A stretch of DNA of 64,000 nt from Riptortus pedestris (taxonomy: Eukaryota; Arthropoda; Insecta; Hemiptera; Alydidae), in assembly GCA_019009955.1 (NCBI GenBank), contig CM032228.1:229685501-229749500 (forward strand), written 5' to 3'. Each line of letters starts with the position of its first letter. Position 1 is the first letter of the stretch. The notes beneath the pieces are model-generated. The model saw only the letters and a list, made by a program, of their open reading frames with translations, was not told the DNA's origin and ran no database searches. Position numbers and translations under genes: made by a program. Positions 24,754-34,729 of this stretch are shown here, piece after piece.

Positions 24754-24793
24754 ACTCAGAAGAATAAACAGTGATGAATCTACAAAGAAAAAA

Positions 24794-25225
24794 GGTCCGT
24801 CACGCTGCGTAAACTAAGCAGATTTCCCACGTGAAGTAATACAATAAAGAAATCTCCTTACAAGAGCCCAACAATTACGGCAAAGGGCCGAACTAGGTTT
24901 TGGCGGGAAACTCAAAAATCCGTTACCGGCCCAAATTTAATAAAAATGCAAATATCTCGGTTAATATTCAAGATAGGGAATAAATGTATATAACAATATT
25001 TATAGTAAATTTAATTTGTAATAAGATTGATTCTATACAATTTTTCGATCCGACGCAAAATAACGGAGATATTTTGAATTTTCCGAACATCCCCCCTCTA
25101 AACCCCCCCTCCCACTGAACCGATTTCAGCCATTAACGAACTTGATCTTCCTTTTTACATAAAACGATTAAATTCCGAGTTTGGTAACGATCAAACAAAA
25201 ATTGCGACCGCTAGAGCGTTAACAG

Positions 25226-25272
<47 letters not shown>

Positions 25273-25293
25273 TATATATATATATATATATAT

Positions 25294-25346
<53 letters not shown>

Positions 25347-25489
25347 TATATATATATATATATAAAATTTTGAACGGACCTTATTTTCGTCATCTCCTGG
25401 GTAGGATCGATGGACATTTGAAGAAATTTTTCGAAACTCGCGTCATGAGTACGACCTCAATAGCTGATTTCCCTTAAGGGAAATCTGCT
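24794..25489 (-). mobile_element. HINE-like element, subtype A, with defined borders
   Basis: Left border AAAAAA/GGTCCGTCACG with a shortened hairpin; right border TCTGCT/AAAAAAAA after the perfect palindrome GATTTCCCTTAAGGGAAATC. It contains the CGAACTAGGTTTTGGCGGG segment, paired AAATATCTC motifs and a long (TA)n with GATA variants (25230-25364). The related element E2 has the uninterrupted site CTACAAAG-A6-GCCTGC, so the inserted stretch is bounded at single-base resolution apart from the flanking A run. Confidence 0.88.
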
Positions 25490-25720
25490 AAAAAAAAGCC
25501 TGCTTTGTCAATATAGATGACTGATTTTGTATATATGTATATTATACATTTTCCCTATCATTTCTGTTATTTTAATTAATGTTTTTTGTCATAAAATAAA
25601 TTTATTCGTAAGTAACCGTATTTTACTTTAATTTCCTTTCAAATGTTGCAGTTTTAGGTTATACTATCACTGGGATTGAAATGCGATCTGACAGATACAG
25701 CACGACTACTGGAGTGTTAA

Positions 25721-26292
25721 GAGGAATAACATTTTGCATGTAAATATTCACAAAATACATTTAGCACTGATAGGAATTTATCGGGATACATAATTCGGGA
25801 AGCATATCTCGGTGTAAAGGAGATGGTCCTGGGGGGACGTGAGCTGGCTTTCCGAAGAAAATGGAGCGATATCCTCCTCTCAGACAAATGATATTATATT
25901 CGCGGCACGTGCGGGCCTCGACTGCAGACTGTTCTCCTAGTCCACTGCCTTCCGCAGTTTAGCAATTCATCCTATGCCAGCTCGATTTCTCCCTTCAATG
26001 GCCCTTTGCAACCTGTCTAATCAGCTGATTAGACCACGCTCCCGCCAAATCGCGGCACATCTGCTGTGATACTCGAGAGCGTCGACTTTATTTTTGGAAT
26101 TAATGCCAGCTGAAGCACGAATTGAAAAGCATCAGAGAAAAGTCCGCTATACTCGTACAGGACCTTCTTAAGCTTAACAAAGCCAAAGTTCACAAAGCGC
26201 TAGAAACATTACTGACCTCAAGCAATCAATTCTCTTCTAGGGATTTTGGCTCGGTAGTGGAGGTCCATCGCCCAACGATGGATAAAAAAAAA
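25721..26292. other. Intergenic, G+C-richer block, unidentified
   Basis: 25860-26280 is less AT-rich than its surroundings and holds an ORF (from 26122, MKSIREKSAILVQDLLKL and onward) that runs into the following HINE. This could be a decayed host exon or an unknown transposon, but I cannot assign a family. Confidence 0.35.
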
Positions 26293-26400
26293 GTGTGTCA
26301 CGTAGGGGCTGAGTAAACTAAGCAGCTTTCCTTCGTGAACTTTTAAAATAGATAAATCTACATACTGGTAACACTTAACATATTATGTATATAAATACAA

Positions 26401-27282
26401 ACGTTACAATACAAACCAACGCATTTCACTCCCAGTAATAGTATAACCTTAAACTGCAACATTTGAAAGGAAATTAAAGTAAAATACTGTTACTTACGAA
26501 TAAATTTATTATATGACAAAAAATATCAATTAAAATAACAGAAATGATAGGAAACAAGGGTAATATACATATATACAAAAGCAGCCTTCTATATTGGCAA
26601 AGCAGGCTTTTTTCTTTGTAGATTCACTACTTTTCATTCTTCTGAGTTTATATTTCCGAATTACCTTGTCTTTCTTCCATATTTTCTTCTTCAACTGTAT
26701 CCAGGTCTTCATCTCCTATTTCATATTCTACAGCAGGAGGAATGTGATGTACACCACCACTTTCTTCATCCACGTCTACCTCAAATAATACTCTGTATTT
26801 TCTTCACATCTTCATCATTTGTAACATCATAAAAAAATGCTTGGGGAAGACATTTTTGTTCTCGTTCAACTAAAATTAAAAATTTAGAATCATAAATACA
26901 AATTAATAAATTTTGTATTAATTTAAAAGGAAAGTGTTTGGGCTGTATCTCACAGATCTTCGCCCTCCAGTTTAACAAAATAAATTTACTATCATTATTA
27001 TTGCTATAAAATGTTTTAACTTACTTAGTTACTTTCGTATTTCATTAACTTAGTTAATGTTTTAATGCATTGTTTTAGATCGATTTACAAAGAAAGGAAA
27101 ATAATTATAAAATAAACACAAATACTTACAGGAGAGGTCGCGCTGTATCTAGGAGATCGATCGTAATCTGACGACTCTATGTTAAATGCTTGAAGGTCTA
27201 CACTAGTCTGGCTTGTATTGCCAGATACAATATGAAATCTATCAGCGATCTCACAGATCAGGCGCGACTGCTGGAGTGTTAA
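26401..27282 (-). mobile_element. piggyBac-like element E2 (sister of E1), left end eroded
   Basis: The right end is a clean TTAA (27279-27282) with CACTCCAGCAGTCGCGCC reading inward. The left end keeps homology to E1 only from GCATTTCACTCCCAG (26421), so about 40 terminal bases are lost. The minus strand carries the E-family reading, the 5' splice site at 27129 and an AG/TTGAACGAG 3' splice site at 26869. It lacks the HINE present in E1 (empty site 26598-26630). Confidence 0.75.
26660..26869 (-). pseudogene. Acidic second exon of element E2, frameshifted
   Basis: From the AG/TTGAACGAG junction the minus strand reads VEREQKCLPQAFFYDVTNDE and then, after a frame break near 26800, the VDVDEESGGVHH part seen in E1. 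Without the catalytic domain it cannot be a working transposase. Confidence 0.5.
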
Positions 27283-28048
27283 TAAGAAACTTTTCAGTCA
27301 ATTTTAAAAACCTCCAAACGGAAAGCGTCTGAATGACAAACAAACTGGTCTGCCAACCTCTCAGAACTGAACAGATAGATAGAAATATTCTTCACCGAAA
27401 GAAATAGCAATTACTGAACTATATCTGAAAATAACGTATTAATTTCGTTGAAAACTATTTACTACATCTAGTATTGTAATTTATAAAACAATATAAATAA
27501 ATAAATAACAAAGGTCTCTTGAAAACAATATTTGTGGTTTAAGCTTCAAATAAAGTGGTTTATTATATAACTGAGTATTGTTTATTTGACATGAGTAGCA
27601 GTGGGGGTTTGCTGAAGGCTGAAAACTGAAAATATCTCGGTTAATATTTACGATAGAGGATAAACGTACTTAACAATATTTATAGTAAATGTAATTTGCA
27701 ATTAGATAGGTTCTATACAAGTTTCCGATCCGAAGTGCAGTAACGGAGATATTTTGAATTTTCAAATTGCTCCACTGCAAACCCTCCTCCTCCTTTTCAG
27801 ATTTCAGCCGTTAATGAATTTGATCTTTCTTTTTACATAAAATGACTAAATATCGAGTTAGATAACAATCAAACAATAATTTCGATCGCTAGAGCAGTAA
27901 CAGACAAATATATATATGAACGGATTTCATTTACGTTATCTCTTAGGTAGGATCGATGGACATTTGAAGAAACATTTCGAAATTCGCGTCATGAGTACGA
28001 CCTCAATAGCTGATTTCCCTTAAGGGAAATCTGCTAAAGGTTAAAAAA

Positions 28049-28426
28049 GTCCGTCACGCAGGGGCAGCGTAAACTAACGAGATTTCCCATGTGAAGTTTT
28101 ACAATAGAGAAATTTCACGAGAGCCGAGCCAGTGAAGGAAACGGCCGATCTAGCTTTTGGTGGGAAAGTAACTCTCGTCCGTTAGGCGCCCGATTTAATA
28201 AAAATGCAAATATCTCGGTTAATATTCAAGATAGAGAAAAAATTTATATAACAATATGTATAGTAAATTTAATTTTCAATAAGATTGGTTCTGAACAATT
28301 TTTCGATCCGACGTTTAGTACCAGAGATATTTCGAATCTTCGAAAATCCTCCCCTCAAAAACCCCCTCACCCAATAGTTCATTAACGACCCCCCCCCCTA
28401 TAATTTCCCTTAAGGAAATGTTATAC
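28049..28426 (-). mobile_element. HINE-like element, subtype A, 5' truncated
   Basis: AAAAAA/GTCCGTCACGCAGGGGC lies only 13 bases after the preceding HINE's TGCT/AAA terminus. It holds the A-specific GGCCGATCTAGCTTTTGG segment and paired AAATATCTC motifs, then passes from TTCATTAACGACC straight to a decayed half-palindrome TTTCCCTTAAGGAAAT. The TA tract is lost. Confidence 0.72.
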
Positions 28427-28572
28427 GGTTCATGGTCCAGGATGAGGTGGTTTGGAGATGTGAACTACGTTTTCTGAAGGAGCTGAATCCATCGTTTCTG
28501 AAACTTGTTGATATACCACGAGAAATACTCGGCGACAAGTATTTCAGTCTTTCAAGGTCTGTAGTACAAAAA

Positions 28573-29012
28573 GTCCGTCACGCAGGGGCTGCGTAAACTA
28601 AGCAGATTTCCCACGTGAAGTTATATAATATAGAAATCTCCATACAAGAGCCGAACAGTTACGGCAAAGGGCCGAATTAGCTTTTGGCGGGAAACTCGTC
28701 CCTTATCCGTTATCGGCCCAAATTTAATAAAAATGCATATATCTCGGCTAATATTCAAGATAGAGAATAAATGTATAGAACAATATTTATAGTAAATTTA
28801 ATGTACAATAAGAATAATTTCATACAATATTTTGATCCGACGTATGGTAGCGGAGATATTTCGAATTTTCGAAACCCCCCCCATCTAAACCCCCTCTCCC
28901 AATAGTTCGATTTCAGCCATTAACGACCTTGGTCTGTCTTTTTGAATAAAACGTTTAAATAACAAGTTTGGTAACGATCAAACATAAATTGCGACCGCTA
29001 GAGCGTTAACAG

Positions 29013-29084
<72 letters not shown>

Positions 29085-29200
29085 TTTGAACGGACCTCAT
29101 TTTCGTCATCTCCTAGGTTGGATCGATGGACATTTGAAGAAAATTTTCAAAAATTGCGTCATGAGTACGACCTCAATAGCTGATTTAAGGGAAATCTGCT
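28573..29200 (-). mobile_element. HINE-like element, subtype A, near complete
   Basis: AAAAA/GTCCGTCACGCAGGGGC with hairpin, the A-specific CGAATTAGCTTTTGGCGGG segment, the core, (TA)n at 29020-29078, then the 5' block. The terminal palindrome has lost six bases (TGATTTAAGGGAAATC) but the end TCTGCT/AAAA is intact. Third in a row in the same orientation. Confidence 0.8.
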
Positions 29201-29391
29201 AAAATGATTGCCTTGTTTGGAAGGAAGGAGCCATGAATATGTATTTCCCCTTACGTAAAAAAAAAGTTGATTTAGTGGCCCCAATGCCGTAGCGCTAGTA
29301 TCTATTATACAGCCGAGGTAGGAATCTTGTTAAATAATTGAAATTATTCCATATGTGCGGTTTTCATCTATAAATCTTAATATATATAAAT

Positions 29392-30019
29392 CTCCTGTCA
29401 CGATGTTTGTCCGCGATGGACTCCTAAACTACTTAACCGATTTTAAATTAAATTGGCACACCGTGAGCAGTCTGGTCCAACTTGAGAGATAGGATAGCTT
29501 AGATCTTTAATTATAGTCGCAATTTTATTTTATTTCAAACTGTTTGTCTATAATTAATTGACAGTCACAATTATCTGTTAACTCCAAAAGATTCTAACAG
29601 ATGTGCATGTCATATGCTATTCATTAACAACTTTGTAATATGCTCATTCGTTACAAAATTAAATGGAAATAATAAATTTAAAAATTAATTCTTTTGTATT
29701 GATTTCTGCTTAATATAAACTGTAAGAAAATTTTAATCAATCGTGTTCAACGTCCTTCCCCTTCAATTCCTAATCCCTTGAATTTGTGTACCAACTTCAA
29801 CATTTCCGTCTTGGTTCGTAAATAATTTCATTGTACTAAAGGGTTGTAGTCGTAGAAAATCTGTCATGGAGGTCACCATATTTTTTTACAAATACCATCT
29901 ATGTAAAAAGCATGGTGGACCCCGTGACTGATGTTCTCTTACCGTTCCTCTTAAATTGTATACTACAATGTAATATAACAATAACTTTAGCCACAGCAAC
30001 GCGTGGCCGGGTCTGCTAG
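29392..30019 (+). mobile_element. Canonical non-autonomous Helitron
   Basis: Starts A/TCTCCTGTCACGATG, ends TCTGCTAG/T. A hairpin (GCCAC-AGCAACGC-GTGGC) lies about ten bases before CTAG. These are the standard marks: 5' TC, 3' CTRR and an A-T target without duplication. About 628 bp with no Rep/helicase ORF. The family differs from the Helitron at 12525-13492. Confidence 0.82.
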
Positions 30020-30303
30020 TATGTATATAATTGTTTAGGCATATTGTCATTTTAACTATATTTTAAATTAATTTATATAATATTTTAGTACTTTTTACGA
30101 TTGACTCTGGTTTTTAATGTTTAATTTAAATAATCGTTTATTACTTTTTACGATTGACTCTGATTTTAACGTTTTTAATATTTCTAAGCTAAGACAATGT
30201 GCATGACTGATTTTAGTAATTTTATTTAAGTTGAAATATTTCAAATGTAAGTTTTTGATACACCACATGGCCTTAAACGTGTCTCTCTGTTTGTTTTGTT
30301 GCT

Positions 30304-30345
30304 AGCACCTGATGATGGCACTTTAGTGCCGAAAGGCCTTGTGCT
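30304..30345 (+). ncRNA. Hammerhead-ribozyme-like motif (type I layout)
   Basis: AGCAC (stem I), CTGATGA (core), one extra T, GGCAC-TTTA-GTGCC (stem II, five perfect pairs), GAAA (core), the self-complementary AAGGCCTT in the stem III position, then GTGCT, which pairs perfectly with AGCAC. Similar motifs are known from Penelope-like elements and other retroelements. The extra T after CTGATGA and the loop-less stem III make activity uncertain. The surrounding retroelement is not identified. Confidence 0.5.
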
Positions 30346-31132
30346 TTAATATAAAAGGTGGTGGGAAGACTTCCTGTTATTAATACCTGTTTCCCAGATT
30401 TGCACTCCCACTTCCAGCAACATACGAATTATTTAATTGATTTATTATATATTTGTCAACGGAGTATTCCATCTAAACTTGAATAGAATATTGTGAATAT
30501 CATGTTTCCTGTTCAATTTCGTCCCCATCCCCCTTCCTATCTGCCCCAACTAATCCAGGAAAACAGAATTCCATTTTCCAGAAACTGTTACAAATATCTA
30601 TAACTCAACGTTATATTTACATTTGTTTTCTTAGAATTTCTGTCCGCTTTTCCTTATTCTCCCAATAGAATTTCTGTGACTTGTTTTCCGGACAGCTAAA
30701 GCTTCAGTTACACCAAAGTTTTTCCTCGTTCCATTTTGTGGGATTCAATTATTATTATTGTTCAATGATAGCTTTCAGATTCTCAGAAATGCCAATTGGT
30801 TGTCAAAAGCAATAACGTTTTATTTCAACTTGAATCTCCTGGCAGGGGGGGGGGGTCGTAGGATTTACCCATGGTTGGAAAAACGTTCAATACCTCCACT
30901 AGGTGAGAACCTTTTTTCAACTGCGTATATTTTTTTGTTTATTAAGATATATTATTCTTAAATCAAATTTTACAAGAATTGATTCTTCAACGGACAATTC
31001 AAATTGAAATATAGGGGCATTTCATAGTATTTATGTAAAACATTTACACTACAATACTTTTTTTGTATTTGGTTTCAATAACTTTAGGTTTTCTCAAAAT
31101 AGAACCAAACCGTAAGCTCCGAAGCATCTGAT
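30346..31132. other. Intergenic, nothing recognised
   Basis: Possibly the remainder of the retroelement carrying the hammerhead-like motif. No supported ORF. A G-run occurs at 30845-30855. Confidence 0.4.
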
Positions 31133-31448
31133 TTAACCCTCCGTCGGGCGCGTGTATCTCTCAGATACACATTTTTAGAAAAATATTTGCCACACCTCCT
31201 AGCATAGAGTGGTGTTGTAGTGCTTCGAGTTATGTGTTTTAGAGAACTCCCCCTCAAGGTATGTTGTGTCACTGTGTTTAACGGAGTCGTCAGTTTCACC
31301 TGTCATTAAATTGTATCTCCTAGATACCACGCGCCCGATCTCGTAAGTTTTTTTGAAATCTGTATTTCATAAATATGTACATCAATTAAGTTTCTCTTTA
31401 TTAAATGGAATCACATAAACCTATTATTCTATTATTTTGCTCAAACAT

Positions 31449-31556
31449 GAGCTTTCAGAAGAACTTGTACAAGGATATATTGCACGACGCAGTGACAATA
31501 GTAGTCGTTTACCAACCGAACTAAGGACGAAACTTGAAGACTACAGAGACTCATAA
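31449..31556 (+). pseudogene. piggyBac transposase N-terminal remnant
   Basis: A 35-residue reading starts ELSEELVQGYIARRSDNSSR and ends at a TAA at 31554-31556. It lies where the transposase N-terminus should be. Assignment rests mainly on the surrounding termini and on the C-terminal remnant downstream. Confidence 0.45.
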
Positions 31557-31686
31557 GAGTACACTAGCTCATTGGACCATACATTGAACTCAAGTACAGA
31601 ACAGCATAAAAAAAGTCCCTCCACTACAACGAACAAAGAAAATGATGTGAACCAAGCAAAACTGAAAATAAATGTAGGTGTTAACT

Positions 31687-31779
31687 AATTACTTTTGTGA
31701 GATTTGCAAAAACAAAATTTGTTAACAACATAGTTCCATGCTTTGTCCTAATTGTAATGCAGCTCTGCAAAAGACATAA
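31687..31779 (+). pseudogene. piggyBac transposase C-terminal cysteine-rich domain remnant
   Basis: The reading NYFCEICKNKIC, a stop, then QHSSMLCPNCNAALQKT ends at TAA 31777-31779. The C-x2-C..C..H..C-x2-C pattern fits the zinc-binding domain at the C-terminus of piggyBac transposases, which binds the transposon ends. One internal stop interrupts it, and the catalytic domain that should precede it is gone. Confidence 0.68.
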
Positions 31780-32474
31780 CAATTAAACTGGTATTTTCAA
31801 AATTTGTTGATGTTTTTCATTAAATCTTATCTAAAAGTGATTTCGTGCTACTTATATTTGATTGAAGTTATATTAAGATATATTTTTATATTGTTCACAA
31901 ACTGAAATGAAATATGTACAATAAAGGCTTGTGCATTTAAACAATTCCTTTTGATATTTGTGTTTTTTAATTGTATTTTAAAAATTATCGTCCCTCGTTT
32001 CTTTATATTATAATACTTATCAATTTTAAAAATTATTTACTTCTTTCAAACAAATACTTCCTCTGTTATGGTTTCTAATCACACGCTGAACATTTTAGTG
32101 CAAAATATATATTAAAAAACTGTATTTCCGTAAAAACGGTTGAGGATGATCTGTGAGATACACGCGCCCGATGGCGGAATATTCTTGACGCGCCCGACCG
32201 AGGGTAAACTATTTGATTCCCTCCATTTTTGAGTATTCTTGTACATTCTTCTTTATATATGAATTTCCATGACTGTTTTATCAAGCATTCATGATTTTCG
32301 TTCGATTTAAGTTATTGCATTTGTTAACTCAGATTAGATATGATATCTGCAAATACCTTCTTAGCCTTTTTTCTGCATTGAGTTGGCTCAAGACTACAGA
32401 GAGGTAGTCGTACTCCATTACATCGTATTCCATTGCTGTTTGGTCTGCTAATCGTGGAAAGATCTTTACCAGAC

Positions 32475-32560
32475 TATGCTATTGGGGTTGAACTCATGGC
32501 GCGAGTTTCGAAAAACTGCATCAAATATACACTATTTTCACCAAGGAGATGACGAAAACT
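32475..32560 (+). mobile_element. HINE-like 5' fragment
   Basis: ATTGGGGTTGAACTCATGGC, TTTCGAAAAACTGCATCAAA and AGGAGATGACGAAAACTTGG match the first 120 bases of complete copies. The palindrome and everything downstream are missing. Confidence 0.55.
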
Positions 32561-32735
32561 TGGAAAATTCATATTTTGTTTGAGTGGTACCAAATTCGTT
32601 GTAAATGGGTGGTTAATAGATGAGAGGGGGTACAAATAGATATCTTACCGTATTGAATTAATTTTCTTCAACTCTTTCATAATTATCCTATACACATTTT
32701 CTTAAACTCTAATATTAGCCGTATTTTGTACTTTT

Positions 32736-32858
32736 AGCAGATTTCCCTCAGGGGAAATCAGCTATTGAGGTTGTACTCATGACGGAATTTTCGAAATTTT
32801 TCTTTAAATGTCCATCGATCTTACCTAGTAGATGACGAAAATGAGGTCCGTTCAAAAC

Positions 32859-32923
<65 letters not shown>

Positions 32924-33355
32924 CTGTTACCGCTCTAGTGGTCGCAATTTTTGTTTGATCGTTACCAAACTCGATATTTAGTCGTTTTATGTAAAAAATA
33001 AGATCAAGTTCGTTAACGGCTGAAATCGGACCAGTGGGAGGGGGGGTTTAGAGGGGAGGATTTTCGAAAATTCGAAATATCTCCGTTACTATACGTCGGA
33101 TCGATGAATTGTACAGAATCAATCTTATTGCAAATTGAAGTTACTATAAATATTGTTATATACATTTATTCTCTATCTTGAATATTAACCGAGATATTTG
33201 CATTTTTATTAAATCTGGGCCGCTAACGGACGGGTAGCTTTCTCGCCAAAAGCTAGTTAGGCCGTTTCCTTAACTGCTCGACTCTCGTGAAATTTCTCTA
33301 TAGTAAAACTTCACGTGGGAAATCTGCTCAGTTTACCCATCGCCTGCGTGACGTC
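32736..33355 (+). mobile_element. HINE-like element, subtype A, near full length
   Basis: TTTT/AGCAGATTTCCCTCAGGGG palindrome, (TA)n at 32862-32919, CTGTTACCGCTCTAGTGGTC, the G-rich GGGAGGGGGGGTTTAGAGGG run, paired AAATATCTC motifs, the A-specific GGGTAGCTTTCTCGCC..AAAGCTAGTTAGGCCG part and GGGAAATCTGCTCAG. The 3' hairpin is decayed. Confidence 0.82.
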
Positions 33356-33670
33356 CATTTTAGAATTCTGTAAATCTCCATCCCTTCTCATGTCACATGG
33401 CAAAATGCCAAATTTCATGAGACGTTTCATTTCAAGCTTAATTTTGGCTTATTGTTCTAGCTGGAAAAGGACAAAGAATGGTTCAGAGAAGGGACAAAAA
33501 TAATTCAAAATATCTGTGTTATTTTATTTCAATCGAAAAATGTTATTTTACAATCTGGGCAAAGATGATATTCTAGAATTAGTTTTATATATATTTTAAT
33601 TCTAACTGGACTATTATCCGAGATATTTCCATATTTTCATTTTTGTCATTAATTTCATGGTTGTATTTAG

Positions 33671-33865
33671 TGTCACAGGCTTAATATGCTTAGTAAACAG
33701 AGAGTCATGGGTCCGATTCCCCGTGGACAATCGGAAATTATTAATTAAGTAACTCATTAAATAGAATACTTAGTCCCACCAAGGCTAGTAAATAGTTGTA
33801 ACTTGAACATAACCCGAACCAATTAAGAAATAGTAGCATAAAACGGACGATGTTAAATGACATTG
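33671..33865 (+). mobile_element. SINE-1 related element with a different tRNA-like head
   Basis: The B-box-like GGGTCCGATTCCCC is close to the tRNA consensus. The tail (AGAATACTTAGTCCCACCAA, GGCTAG, ACATAACCCGAACCAATTA, AAACGGACGATGTTA) follows SINE-1, but the head differs from the 5.3-kb copy, suggesting a head swap or a sister family. Confidence 0.62.
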
Positions 33866-34729
33866 GTTATTTATATTTAGTAGTGCAGAAGTTCTACGTA
33901 GCACATGTCCAGGGTCTTTTCATTAACGATATGTCTGAGGCTATTCCGAGTTTCACTATTTATTAATATTATTTGCCATTAACAGAACATATCACCTATT
34001 TCAACTTTCATCACACGTTTGCAAGTGGGCACTCTCCAGAGTATATTTTTAATAATAGTTAAATTTATATAGAATTTATTGAATTAATTTCCCTTACAAT
34101 TATAATATTCTCCATTAGTCTTAGATGAATCTTCCCCAAGCCAGGCATTCCTCCTCGACTGTTTCCGTACCGCTCTGTTTGTTCAAACACTGGGTTTCAG
34201 GGCACAAAGGGACGTCTTACAGGTCGATGATCAAAGATGGGTTCTGCAAACATTATTACTGCTCTAACTCTAGGAACTGTTTGTCTCAGATATCACAAGG
34301 ATGGATGCAATACCTCGGGGAGTAATGTCAAATCTGTCTTTTGATTACATATGAACCATTGCCGAAGGCATCCCTTATAGGGATATGGGACGCATCAAGA
34401 TTCAAGAACATTCCACGGAACATATTTTATATATGTTGTGTGTACCTTTGTAATTAACAATAATAATAAATTGGGAGGTATCCTCTGAAATATTATACAC
34501 CTGTTTTTTAATAAGATATTTATGTTACCCATATAAATGTATTTCTTCAACTGCAAGTAAACTAAATTAATTATTAAATAATATTTCTCAATTAAAATAA
34601 TTATTGAAAATCCCGGGTACACGTTTTACGAAGGTTCATATTTTAACATGCTTTTAAATCCCATAATTAAACATGCCCAATTACTGTTTATAAACTTTTC
34701 ATGAGTTACTTTAATATAAACGTACAAGG
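33866..34729. other. Intergenic, nothing recognised
   Basis: An ORF at 34125-34325 (66 codons, plus) has no recognisable motif. The rest is AT-rich. Confidence 0.4.

Larger units (their letters stand above)
24072..25720 (+). mobile_element. piggyBac-like element E1, carrying a nested HINE
   Basis: TTAA at 24072-24075 and 25717-25720, with inverted ends CACTCCAGTAGTCG on both sides. Subterminal GATCTGTGAGATACAGCGCG (about 24449) also occurs in element B. Without the HINE at 24794-25489 the element is about 945 bp. It encodes a short two-part acidic reading (see 24562-24753) rather than a full transposase, so it is non-autonomous. The sister copy is E2 at 26401-27282. Confidence 0.78.
26293..28035 (-). 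mobile_element. HINE-like element, subtype B, split by piggyBac-like E2
   Basis: The left end AAAAAAAA/GTGTGTCACGTAGGGGCTG is a decayed hairpin. B-specific sequence to about 26400 is interrupted by element E2, then resumes at 27283 (AAGAAACTTTTCAGTCAATT). The core, a very short (TA)n at 27908 and the perfect palindrome follow, ending ATCTGCT/AAA. Without E2 it is about 0.86 kb. Confidence 0.78.
31133..32207 (+). mobile_element. piggyBac-like element B (pB-B), internally deleted
   Basis: Left TTAA at 31133 followed by CCCTCCGTCGGGCGCG. The right end is the near-inverse CGCGCCCGACCGAGGG with a decayed target (GTAA). A palindrome (GTATCTCTCAGATAC) lies just inside the left end, and GATACCACGCGCCCGAT and GATACACGCGCCCGAT repeats lie inside. 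Only the two ends of the transposase remain, so it is a deletion derivative of about 1.08 kb. Confidence 0.8.

Noticed and set aside
26293..29200. CRISPR-like array of regularly spaced repeats
   Set aside because: The repeats are hundreds of bases long, end in transposon termini and lie in eukaryotic DNA.
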